Shown here in pieces: positions 54,160-64,000 of a DNA stretch of 64,000 bases; position 1 is the first letter of the stretch; each line of letters begins with the position of its first letter. The notes under the pieces were generated by a model that saw only the letters and a list, made by a program, of their open reading frames with translations, was not told where the DNA came from and searched no databases. The translations under genes and the position numbers were made by a program. Source of the DNA: Nectonema munidae (taxonomy: Eukaryota > Nematomorpha > Nectonematoida > Nectonematidae); assembly GCA_030549495.1 (NCBI GenBank), contig JAUIRK010000673.1, positions 186,001 to 250,000 of the forward strand, written 5' to 3'.

Positions 54160-56246
54160 ATTTTCGATCGACATCAAAGACTACATTTAGTCGTTGTGTC
54201 ATTGTTGAACGAAATCTGTTTTTTATTAAAGCGAGTTTAGAAAATGAACGCTCAACTTAACAGATGGTAACTTGCAATGTTAAGAACAATCGTAGAGCGA
54301 TTGAGACATTAGCAAAAGTTGATTCTAAATTTGGATTTTTTCTTAAGTATTTTAAAAGAGTACTAGGATCGCGATCCCTTTAAGTGGGTGACATTCGTCC
54401 TCGCAGTCAGGTTCTAAATCGTTGATGTATTTCTTTACCAAGTTGGATACATCTACTCTAAGCTGCGCTTCATTATTCTCTCTTAATGATTTCATAAAGG
54501 CAAAATCATCAAAAATCCGAAGATAATCTTGTCGACGGTGAGATAAAGTTGCAACTAATTTGTCAATAATGACCACGAAATTTTTGTGCACCTTGAAGAT
54601 TAGCATTAGATTCCGCGGAATCATCAGCTTGGCGCCGTCGTTTTCTGTTTCGTATTTATTCCGAGGCATACACTTGCTGAATATTCTCCACTAGATTTTT
54701 GGCTTCCTTTCTTTAGTTCATCAAATTAATTACGAAGTTCCATAACAAAACTTTCAAGTAATAGAAACAATGACACTGTCATGTTAATGTCAATATTTTT
54801 GAAGAAGAGTACTAGTTCCTGAAACCGTGTTAAGATCTTGTTCCAAAGAACACACATAAACCCATTTTCCAAAAGGCACATTTTCTTAGCAAAAGTTGAT
54901 GCAGCCAGTGGAGCATCTCCTTTTAGTTCTTCGTTGTCTGCATTTTCATTCAACATGCCATGAATGTTCAAGTAATTCATAAGAAGTGCTTTTACTGCTT
55001 CAGAATTGCAATGCCAGCGTGTAGATGATAATAATTTGAACGTAAGAATTCTACATTTTTCATTAGGAGATAGAATTTTGTTAGTAAATGCCAAAAAGTA
55101 AAGGATTTCGTTGAGCCAACCGAATATGCATATAATTCTTGCAAAAGTCCAAAGAAATCGCAAGCATCCAAACAACAGTTAACATTAGCAATTCTAACTA
55201 GATTTAGTTAATGTTCTGCTATTGAATTTATTTCCTCAATTCTTGCTTGGAAACCAGAATATTTCCCTGACATATTGCCAGCGTTATCATAACTTTGACC
55301 TCTGTAATCATTAATGGAAAGAGTCATTTCATGGAGAGCTTTAATTATATTTTCTTTAAGACGTTCACCTGAATGACTTGAATTGGAAGGAACTTTGAGA
55401 ATCTCTCTACAGTACATCAATTTCGTTTAATGTATCGTACAATGATAGTAAGCTGATCAATATGACTGAAATCAGGTGTTGAATCAACACAACGAAAAGT
55501 ATTTAGCATCATGTACTTCATACATATAGTTGACAAAACATCTTCACCCATTTGTTCAATAAGTTCCTTACAGTCTTTTTTCCTTTGCTTCCATAACGAG
55601 AAAAATGTTCTGCAAGAAAGGGATCAACTTTTGAGATTAATTCCAAAATCACCATATAATTTCCATTTTTAGAGGATCCAAACACTTCTTCATCATCACG
55701 GAATACCAGTCCACTTTGGGCCAGAAACTTTACGACTTATATTACTCTACGCAGTACTGCTTGGAAATAGTTCCGTTCTTCTTCTATATGATCTAGAAGT
55801 TTTGCATCCATACATTCTTTCTCTTCAGATCGTAATAACCACGACTTTAAGATACTCTATGCTCCGGGCTGTTTTCATAAATTTTAATGATTTTTCCACA
55901 ATTACTCCAATCATTAAAGCCACTTACGACAAAATTTAAGGAAAATTTCGAAAATAATTTACAGAAAAAACAGTATAGTTTACTATTTGTCGGAGAATAC
56001 AGTATTCAATCTATAAAACCTTTCATTGTTTGCTTTGGTACCATACAAAAATTCTTTGTTAAAGCGACGAACACGATTTCCTATTTTTCTTTCTGAAGCT
56101 ACGAAATTGTTATGATTTTGAAAACTGTTTGGACCTTTTCTTAACCAATAATCGATCTCAGAATCGCTTAAAATTTTTACCAATAGGACCATTAGTCCTA
56201 TTGATAACCCAAATTGAATGCATTCATTATAAAATTGCATTGGCAT
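54160..56246 (-). pseudogene. DUF4371/ZMYM1-like hAT transposase, broken
   Basis: Minus strand from 56246: a TTF-type start (DYWLRKGPNSFQNHNNFVAS, ERKIGNRVRRFNKEFLYG). Then LKENIIKALHEMTLSINDYR and GQSYDNAGNMSGKYSGFQAR with IEEINSIAEH (55208-55420), the signature of this hAT group. Next LLSSTRWHCNSEAVKALLMN and ELKGDAPLAASTFAKKMCLL (54726-55175), PRNKYETENDGAKLMIPRNL (54352-54669) and a C-terminal VERSFSKLALIKNRFRSTMT near 54170-54270. Domain order is complete, but four or more frame changes and stops kill it. No terminal repeats were pinned down. Confidence 0.82.
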
Positions 56247-57039
56247 TTCCGATTAACTAATCTTGGCTTTTCAATTATAAGTTTACGAATCTGTGACTGC
56301 CAACGATATGAAATGATTTTGGATTTACATGTGGTGAGATTTCGATTCAATTAATTATGTGTTTTTTTCATATTTGGAATTTCCATTTGTTTTCAAAAAT
56401 AAATTATTAACCTAGAAGTTTGGTTTAAAACAAGAACTACCCCATAAGCTCGGTAATTAACCTTTAAAACAGCATTCTTACTCTAGCAAACTATTAAATG
56501 TAAGCGGATTTACTTGCTTCATTAGAACGCGTTTTACAACTAATTAGATGATAACAAAAAATGTAAACAATTAAGATTTGATCACTTCATTTTTAAAAAC
56601 CTTGGTATGATTCAATGATCTCAGATTCATTCTTAACGATCTTATTAAAAACGAACCCAAACCAAAGCAACGGAAAACTAATAATGTTTTTTAATTAATT
56701 TTTGTTTTTGGGTACCAAATGAGGGGGAAAACAGGCATAATTTTGACGTACTACTGTACTTAAGGGTAGATATGTCATACTAATGGTTAGGTATGCTTTG
56801 CTCATAGATAAAATGCTCGGAAAACTCACTAACAAATTAGATGTAATTTGTTTATTCTTTGACAAATATTTTAATCGTACATTTTAGCAGAAATAAAAAC
56901 TGTCTAAACTGTGAATTTAAATTTCAAAAATAAGAAATGAAATATTACACAAAATAAAGGATGAAAGAAAAGTTTGAATAAGAAATAATCAATGAGTAAC
57001 GATCAGAGAATTTAGGCATTCTTACATTCTGGAGAAATG
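56247..57039. other. No gene recognised
   Basis: AT-rich spacer between the ZMYM1-like hAT and piggyBac-3. I see only short, unsupported ORFs. Confidence 0.4.
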
Positions 57040-58719
57040 AGTATAGTGTGATTTTAACAGATAGATTTCAGACATTTTTGACACTTTCGTGTTCCCCTCT
57101 TTCTAGGATGACAACTAGAAACAAAACAGTATCCTCGATGGCTTGTTGTTGGAGCAGTTTCAATTGTTCTAGTGAACCCATAAAAAGAAGGAGATTTTTG
57201 GTAACCAAACGAGTAGATGCATTCTCACACCTAATTCTCATTGACTTTTCAGTTAGACTTAGGGCTAAATTTCTAATAAAATACTTCCTACCACCTCTGG
57301 ATGTGCTCCGGGACAAATTCGGCATATTGGGTTTGACTATCAACCAACAATTACTAGCTACAATATCGAGGAAATTTGTAAAAAATAACCATAGGTCATC
57401 TTCACGATGCTCTGTAGTAGGTAAAACTACGTGCCATCCTATTGAAAGTATCAACGCCACCTTTATAAGAATTGTAGTCTATAACTGTTTGAGGCTTTTT
57501 TTTATTGCCAAGTGTATCTATACTTGAAATATGCTGACGACATTATATAAACAGGCTTAAAGTGTTTTTTGCATGTTTTTCTGGAATATATATAGTCAGT
57601 GAAGCATATTCAGTATATAAAAATTTGCTCTCCATTTCTACAAGGTTTATAGACATTTCAAGTGCTCAGGATGTAATAAATACGGAACAAACCTTCTACC
57701 ACTTCTGACCGTTCCACAAATTGTCAAATTTTGAGATTTAGCCCATATACAAAGCTCATGTGTCATAAAAAATCGATCTACATAAATTCCACAGCCACTA
57801 GTAACTTTTGAATTTCCAACTAATCTTTTGACAATGTTAGCTCGTTTGAAATAGTCCTTACCAGGTTACCCGGTTACGTATACTTCACTGGCAAATACAT
57901 AAAAACTTCTTGAATCATTACAATAATACATATTCATTCCGTATCTTCCCGGTTTTGAAGAATCATACACTTTCCTGGGAGATTTACCCCGATTTTTCAC
58001 CAACTGCTTGTCTATTGTTAGGTAGTCTGTTGGGCACCAATACTTGAAACAATTACTAACTATCTCATCATGTAAGTATCTGATTGGACTCAATTTGTCT
58101 AATGGATTTCTATCTTTTTTTACATCAAAGCGTATGAAACAATTTATAAGTTCAAACATATCCCTGCTCATGGCAGCTTTCAAAAAAGGCTCTTCATTTT
58201 TTTCTGAGAACAAATATTTTATATCGATTTGTTGATTTTTGGACTGGCCAATGTGAAAAATACATCCAAAATAGGCGAGCATATCTTCTATTGAGAAGAT
58301 ATTTTCAAAAATAGGCTCTCTCAAACTATAAAAATAATCATTAGAAAAAGTCGGGTAAATAAAATGCAGTTACCTGTAATTTTCATCAAGTTTAGCTTTA
58401 GTACACTCATATATGTGTTGTATCAGACTAGGAGTAAAAAAAAGAGAGAATACATCCAATGAATTTGTCAAATTTTTAGCATCTCCTTTAGGACCAGGTG
58501 GAAATGAAGCAACATTACGCGTATTGACAGACGTACTCCTTCCACAAGGATCTCTAAAGGTTCCTGCGAGTACTTTGTTTCATCAGGTGCTATAAGAAGG
58601 TCTCCTTCTTCACTTTCAGTACTGCTTGTGCAAATTGTTTCATATTCACTCAAAGAGTATACATCGGATGCAACGCTTTCACCAACAAAACTTTCAGAAT
58701 CACTACTTGTACAACTCAT
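57040..58719 (-). pseudogene. piggyBac-3 transposase, near full length, broken
   Basis: Minus strand from 58719: an acidic, Ser-rich N-terminus (SEYETICTSSTESEEGDLLI), then FENIFSIEDMLAYFGCIFHI, FELINCFIRFDVKKDRNP and YLTIDKQLVKNRGKSPRKVY with the first catalytic Asp, SKPGRYGMNMYYCNDSRSFY and ASEVYVTG (57866-58324). IVKRLVGNSKVTSGCGIYVD and RFF, with the second Asp, follow in another frame (about 57740-57850). FLDIVASNCWLIVKPNMPN and KYFIRNLALSLTEKSMRIRC are at 57068-57460. The C-terminal finger reads SSCHPRKRGTRKCQKCLKSIC in a third frame. Several frame changes. Related to piggyBac-1 and -4 by the C-terminus. Confidence 0.85.
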
Positions 58720-58972
58720 ATCACTCAGTAAGAAATTGAAGAAACAAAATAATCAGGATTGAAGAGTGACAACAGTAAAGTGGGAAAAGAAGAATCAAGG
58801 GTAAAGATAAAAAAGTTTAAAAAAAAGGAATGGAGTTTAGATGATTTTTTTTTGGGGTCCAACTTTTATTTTTAATTTTTATTGAAAGAAAATTCACAAA
58901 AAAATTACAAAAGAAAAATAGGAAATTTCCTATTTATAATACACATTTTGAGTATATGGGTGTGGTGGGTGG

Positions 58973-61954
58973 GAGTGTATGAAGAGATAAAGTAAAAGAA
59001 TGATTTTTCTGTCGAGGAGGGTGCTTATATAGCCGTAGAACAAGTAAATTTCTGGCTCTTTGACAGTAGATCTGCTAAGTTTAGGTGAGTGTCGACATAG
59101 AGAACTTCTCTTTCTTTTTTGAGCTGCGAGTCTAAAAATTTAACTATTAAGTCAATAAAAAGATTCCTGCTTCCCTTGTTTTTGAATGCTTGTATCGCGA
59201 CGGTATTATCCGAGAGCACTCTGCAGTTTTCTTTGCTCCATAACAAGCCTATCATAAGAGCGAGCATCTCCATTATGTGGATGGGATGCTTTGAAGGGAA
59301 CGGAATTGAAATATCGTGTCTTTTGGTTGCGATGCCTATTCCTTCCGGAGTGGCGTCCACTTAGATTTGCGAGTTTGTCAGCGAGGATTGGAAGAATGGA
59401 ACTTGATTGTCGATGCTTGCCTCCAGAAACTTCCAATAGATGTCTTCACATTTGGGATTTTCTTTGATGTTTCCATAACCCCAAGTTATAGTTTTGAAAC
59501 GGCATGCCACCGTTCCTAGGTAGTAGTTTAGTTAGGCACATGCAGCTAGCTTGTCCCTATCCTCTTGGCATGTTTTGTCATTATGCCTTGCCCTATGTAG
59601 TGCAAGTTGCACTTATCCTTGGTTTGTGGTAGTAATCGAATAGATTTACCCTTTAAATCCAGTAGGAGGCCTAGGTATTGTATTTCTTCTGTTGGTATCA
59701 GTAGGCTTTTAGTCTTGTTGATGGTGACGTTGCATTCACCTTCAAGGAACTTGGTAAAAGCTTGGGTAAAATTTACAGTTACGTTCCAGGAGACTCTTCT
59801 AATGAGAATGTCCTCTAAATACACAGTGATGTCACAACCTTTGTGTCTTTCGCAGAAGGTAGCGATTTATTTGTTGAGCACTAGTTGCAAGATTCCAGGA
59901 GCAAAATTCGCTCCCATAGGAAGTCTTTGGAAGAGATAAAATTGATCGTGAATCTTGAACCCGAAGAGGCGTAGGTATGCTGGGTGTATGCGTATGCCGT
60001 AGAATGCAGAAGATAAGTCCAGTTTACAGGCATACTTGTAGCAGGAATTGGATTTTCTGAGGCTAGTGACTCAATTTAATTGGAGTTTCTCCAATTTGAA
60101 GAGTTCCTTAGAAAAAGAGAAATTTTGGATTAATCTTATTTGATTCTTCCCTTTAAGGATAATAAAAATAGGAGAGATAAACGTAGGAGCTTTAGAAGTT
60201 TTCCTTACTTCCTGTTGAATAGTTAGGGCAGAAAGAACATGCTTGTGAATAAAATTCTGTTGTGCATGATTTGGCTGCATCCAGCGGGAGTAGGATTGAA
60301 AAGCTTTTCCTGATACTATGATAGGTTTATATCCAAATTTTAGTATTTTGATAACCCTTTTGCACCGAAGATCTTTGGGTGCTGTCCAGACTGAGCTTTC
60401 GCTAGAGAAGGTGCGATGTTGTAAATCATTGGCTTGTAGTAGCGTGTGCGGCTTGGTGGAGTCCAGAGTGCAGCTATTGAACGGAGAAACATCTGCTAAG
60501 GAGACATCGTCGTCTTCTTCGCTATCCTCATCTTCCTGATCGTTACCCTGCCCTGGCTCCTCCCTCGAGCTTGGTAGAACCGGTGGTTCTTCTTCCGTGG
60601 AGAGAATCTGAGTGAAGATGTTTCTCCACGTCCTAGGTGATACCTTGTCCTTGTTGCTTAGGTAATTGAGAGTGACCACGTTTCGCGCGCCTATTTCATC
60701 CATAAGTTATCATTGCGAATTTCGTCAATGATGTGCGCAGGATCTTCTTCAATGGCCAGCAAAGGCGTTTCTTCCGTAGAACCTTCTGGAGAGTAGGATG
60801 GAAGGTTTTCCATTACTGTGTTGAAATCTTCTCCAAAGACGCCTGTGAGGGTCCTTTGTAATAAGTCATAAGGAATCACCATGGATTGTCTTGGAGGAAG
60901 AGCTTCATCAGGCTCCTGAGGAGACAAGAGGGAGGGTGATTCCGCCTCCGGTATAGGTGTTAGCGGGAATGGGAATTCCTCAGTGCTCCAAATTGCCTCT
61001 TCTATGGCAGCGAGATTTAGTTGTGGAGATCTGGGCGGGCTGCTTGTAGAGTCCTATGTGGGAGGGAGACACGACTCAGGGAGCGTAGATACGACCACGC
61101 TACACTGTGGAAGAGACACCAGAGTGGGTTGGACGTCCAACAAAGGGAGGAAAGTGTCTTCCGCGTCAGCATCATCAATTGCCCGATCAATCACCTCATC
61201 AGGGAAGGGAATATTGTCCACTTCCCTGGCCTCGGGGATATTCAAGATATCCGCGAGGGCTTTGAAGAACCTTTTACTCTTTCTTGCCCGCGACGCGTCT
61301 TTGGTTCAACGACGCGGGTTGTCGAAAGGGAATTCTGGGCTGGAAGCTAGCCTCTGGCATGGGAATGCCTAAGTCCGACATGGCGGAAATGTTCATCTGA
61401 CGAGCTGCCTGTTCCCAGCTACATTGAGTAGCCAAACATGCAGTAGTGGCCAGAGAGTTTACTTCTCGAACGTCAGCGGAATCAATTACGTTCAGATTTC
61501 TTTCAATGATTCGGAAGAGCGCCAAGATCATATTATCTTTAGCATTGCGGGCTTGAGGGGGGAGAGAGAGCTGAAAAGCCTCTATTCGTCTTCGCGCCAG
61601 CTCCTCCGGGGAGTATCTTGAAGGAGTGGGTCCAAACACGACCTCCTGTTTAATATCGAGAGGGAACGGGACGGATTTGGGAGAATCAGCGGGAGAGGCA
61701 GGTTGTTGAAGTACTTCAGCTCCATACAACAATTCTCCATACAATACATCTCCATACGGGCCATCCTTTCCGACAGGGAATCCACCTTCTCAGTAGTAGT
61801 TACAGCGGAGAAGATAGGGTTTCTGTCAGAAACTTCTTCAGATTGTGGAGGTAAATTAGTCATGCTGCAAGAGTATTGACGTGAGTGTATGAAGAGATAA
61901 AGTAAAAGAATGATTTTCTGTCGAGGAGGGTGCTTATATAGCCGTAGAACAAGT
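58973..61954 (-). mobile_element. Fossil retroelement with short terminal direct repeats
   Basis: A minus-strand retroelement of about 3.0 kb bounded by direct repeats of 73 bp (58973-59045) and 72 bp (61883-61954) that differ mainly by one base in a T run. In minus orientation the repeat has a core starting TG and ending CA and contains a TATA-like box (GGCTATATAAGCACC). Parts in order: a gag-like region (about 60690-61863), a reverse transcriptase region (about 59500-60310, with LPMGANFAPGILQLVL and YLEDILI), and an RNase H-like region (59025-59436, with LSDNTVAIQAFKNKGSRN). No integrase or tyrosine recombinase was recognised. Family uncertain (Ty3-like or DIRS-like). It is broken, with roughly five or more breaks; the near-identical end repeats suggest it is not very old. 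Confidence 0.7.
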
Positions 61955-62670
61955 GTTGTTATTAGGTTATTGTTTTGCTTGTCAAAATTGATAAACCAAT
62001 AATGAAGATGTGATAATTAAAAAATGTAAATAAAGAGATGGTGGCTAATGTAAGATGAGAAGCAAGGCGGCAACATCAAACAATTGTAAAATCGCCAACG
62101 CTTCTCCTTCGCCAATGCTTCTCCTAGAACCCTTTCGATTACCTGAATTGTTTGGAAGTCTGTCGTATGGGAAACAAGAATTTTTCATCGTATAATTAAA
62201 AAAGGGTATTACACGGTTTTTATACTTTGGCAATATCGTTTTATTCCCGATTTACTCAGATATGGTTGATTATAAATTGTGAATAAAATCATATTGCATT
62301 TCAGAATTTTAAGTAATATATTCTCTATAATGCAAGGCTTACGTTTATAAGAAGTGTAAAAATGTAAAGTTATTTGCAAGAGATAAATTCGTCTGACAAT
62401 GGTAAGTACACTCAAAATTTTGGGTTAGAGCCCAAACTTTCGTTTTTCTATTCGAAGGAAATACAGTAATACATTTTACGCTTTTGATAAGTACAACATT
62501 TTATCAGTTTGAAAAATTGAAACCTAACAAAACAGGTTTTATCTATACCATGATTATTGAATATTGAAAAACGTTCTAAGTGATTGTTGAAAAACTATCT
62601 TATCTAAAAAACACATAAATTCAAGTTAAATATATTCTTCTCAAGAAATTTTCAATGTTGAAAAAACCTT
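61955..62670. other. Spacer between the retroelement and piggyBac-4
   Basis: No gene or clear repeat seen. Confidence 0.4.
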
Positions 62671-62934
62671 TTGAAATATAATGTGAAAAAATTAACTATA
62701 AAAAATGATTTATGCAATGGGAGTAAAAGTCCCACTATCCGTCCTTGGAGGGGTAATAATATGATCCGTCATGCTAAGGGTGAAAAATGGGTTAACTACA
62801 TCATACCCTCTTGCAGCAGAAAATCCCGAAAACATGTGACAAGCACGTCTTTGAAGGACACATACAATGTTAGGCATGCTCATCCCACATTTACATCTTC
62901 GCAAGACGGAACGGGAGTTTTACGTCAATGGTAA
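62671..62934 (+). other. Open frame near the piggyBac-4 end, unassigned
   Basis: Both strands stay open over 62710-62904 (for example + KVPLSVLEG or GNNMIRHAKGEKWVNYIIPS). No domain is recognised. This may be an antisense pair within an unknown repeat. Confidence 0.2.
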
Positions 62935-64000
62935 TTTTCAAACTAAAATTACGTTGACTATATTATATACAACCTATATAAAAACTAGGATGTAAATTTT
63001 CAAAAAGGAATATATTTTTCAAAAATGATAACTTCGATAGTGAATAACTGTATATTTTTTCCTACTGTAGTTTTTTTTAAAACTTAACGCCATCTTTAAA
63101 AGAAAATTAACTATAATTCCTTTTACTTTTTAAACTTTATTCACGAAAGAAAAGCAAAAATAAAAATCAATTGAGCAAAAAACTTAAAAACATTCAATTT
63201 TGATTGGTAAGCAGAAAAAAATGATTAAAATTAAATTCCACAACTTTGACAAACGTACTTTGTGTGTGCTTTACATATAGGCCTTTTGCATGTTCCGCAC
63301 TTTCTTGTGCCTCTCTTTTTTGGTCTACAAGTAGAAACAAAGCAATATCCACGAGAAGAGGAAGCAAACTCAGGGATGTCTTGTTGGATCCCGTAAAATG
63401 AAATGAGTTCCTTGGTGATTCTGTGGGTGAGAGGATCATTACATATGTTTATCATTAAAAGGTGACTAAGCCTTAGACACAGATCTCTTATGAAGTACTT
63501 CCACTTTTTTGTGTCGATGGAAACTTTTCTGAAGCGTTGCTCTTGATGATGACCCAACTGTTATAAGCTGACATGTCTAAATAATTACAAAACAAAAGAA
63601 AAGGCCATCTCCTTGAAGGCAACTCACAACTTGACACAAGTCTTTTTACAATTTCCTCGGACGAAAAATAAGTTTTATCGAAGAGACCAGTGACATAAAT
63701 TTCGGGTTTGAGCACATAAGAAGTTCTCGCGTCATTGCAGTGGTAGCATTTTATGCCATAGCGTCCTGGCTTGGATCGATCATAGATTCGTAAAGCTGTT
63801 CTTCCTCTAAATTTTATCAACTGTTCATCAACAGTTACGCAATCTTGGGGAGTATAGTGCTTGCTGAATATTTCATAAAAATGATCGTGTAGTTCTCTTA
63901 TTGCTCCCAATTTATCTTCAGGGTTTCTTTCACTTTTTTTGTCAAAACGTATAAAACGATGGATTAGTAAAAACATATGTCGATTTATAGAAGCTTTTAA
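62888..64000 (-). pseudogene. piggyBac-4, partial at window edge, core deleted
   Basis: The 3' terminus region reads CTTCGCAAGACGGAACGGGA then GTTTTACGTCAATGG, a diverged form of the piggyBac-1 terminus (GGAATTTTACGTCAACTG). Minus strand from the window edge: FLLIHRFIRFDKKSERNPED, DCVTVDEQLIKFRGRTALRI with the first catalytic Asp, SKPGRYGIKCYHCNDARTSY and KPEIYVTGLFDKTYFSSEEI with VKRLVSSC. The frame then jumps to PSRRWPFLLFCNYLDMSAYN and SWVIIK, losing the segment with the later catalytic Asp. The C-terminus (CFVSTCRPKKRGTRKCGTCK, CKAHTKYVC) is in a second frame at 63231-63557. The N-terminus lies outside the window. Confidence 0.8.

Noticed and set aside
57048-57527. 159-codon + strand ORF
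   Set aside because: Antisense to the piggyBac-3 C-terminal coding region.
60983-61372. + strand ORFs of 109-129 codons in the retroelement
   Set aside because: Antisense shadows of the gag-like region; the area is GC-richer, so stops are rarer by chance.

Overview
This is a 64 kb stretch of very AT-rich animal nuclear DNA, most likely from an arthropod; a crustacean such as a copepod is plausible, but the species is inferred. It has spliced host exons, tRNA-headed SINEs, and dense hAT, piggyBac, Tc1, MULE, Merlin, Tigger-like and LINE remnants. Nothing bacterial, no CRISPR array and no intact tRNA or rRNA gene was seen.

The one host gene I can rebuild is on the + strand: an orthologue of CHORDC1 (morgana/CHP-1), an HSP90 co-chaperone. 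Seven exons (8582-8645, 16054-16160, 16231-16287, 27866-28022, 29890-30028, 36000-36099, 36156-36335) join with matching phases into 268 codons. They hold CHORD1, a linker, CHORD2 and most of the CS (p23-like) domain. The last ~60 residues lie further right or outside the window. Introns 1, 3 and 5 (7.4, 11.6 and 6.0 kb) are filled by transposons. Introns 2 and 6 are only 70 and 56 nt, and intron 6 appears to be GC-AG.

Layout. 1-8580: minus-strand hAT-1, a second hAT C-terminus, a PHD-finger fragment, SINEs, small hAT MITEs and the first copy of a three-copy dispersed repeat. 8582-16053 (intron 1): a piggyBac remnant split by a MITE, an 856-bp hAT derivative with a perfect 8-bp target duplication, and the second copy of the dispersed repeat with hAT-3 (12348-15171) inside it. 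16288-27865 (intron 3): a Tigger-like tail, two LINE remnants, and hAT-2 (20712-27448), which carries a 3.4-kb piggyBac at TTAA and a 165-bp MITE at TA. Removing each insertion with one target copy restores the hAT-2 reading frame. 28023-29889 (intron 4): an array of three hairpin-forming units. 30029-35999 (intron 5): a piggyBac N-terminal half, a SINE and a ZBED-type hAT with a MITE in it.

36336-51000: palindromes, a ~150-bp tandem array, two FLYWCH-MULE derivatives, Tc1, a TA-flanked MITE, Merlin, and a GTF2IRD2-like hAT. 51836-53442: a broken multicopy-type protein gene I cannot place in a named family. 54160-58720: a DUF4371/ZMYM1-like hAT and a piggyBac. 58973-61954: a fossil retroelement with RT and RNase H and 72-73 bp terminal direct repeats. 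62888-64000: the 3' part of another piggyBac running off the window.

All homology calls are from recognised motifs, not searches.
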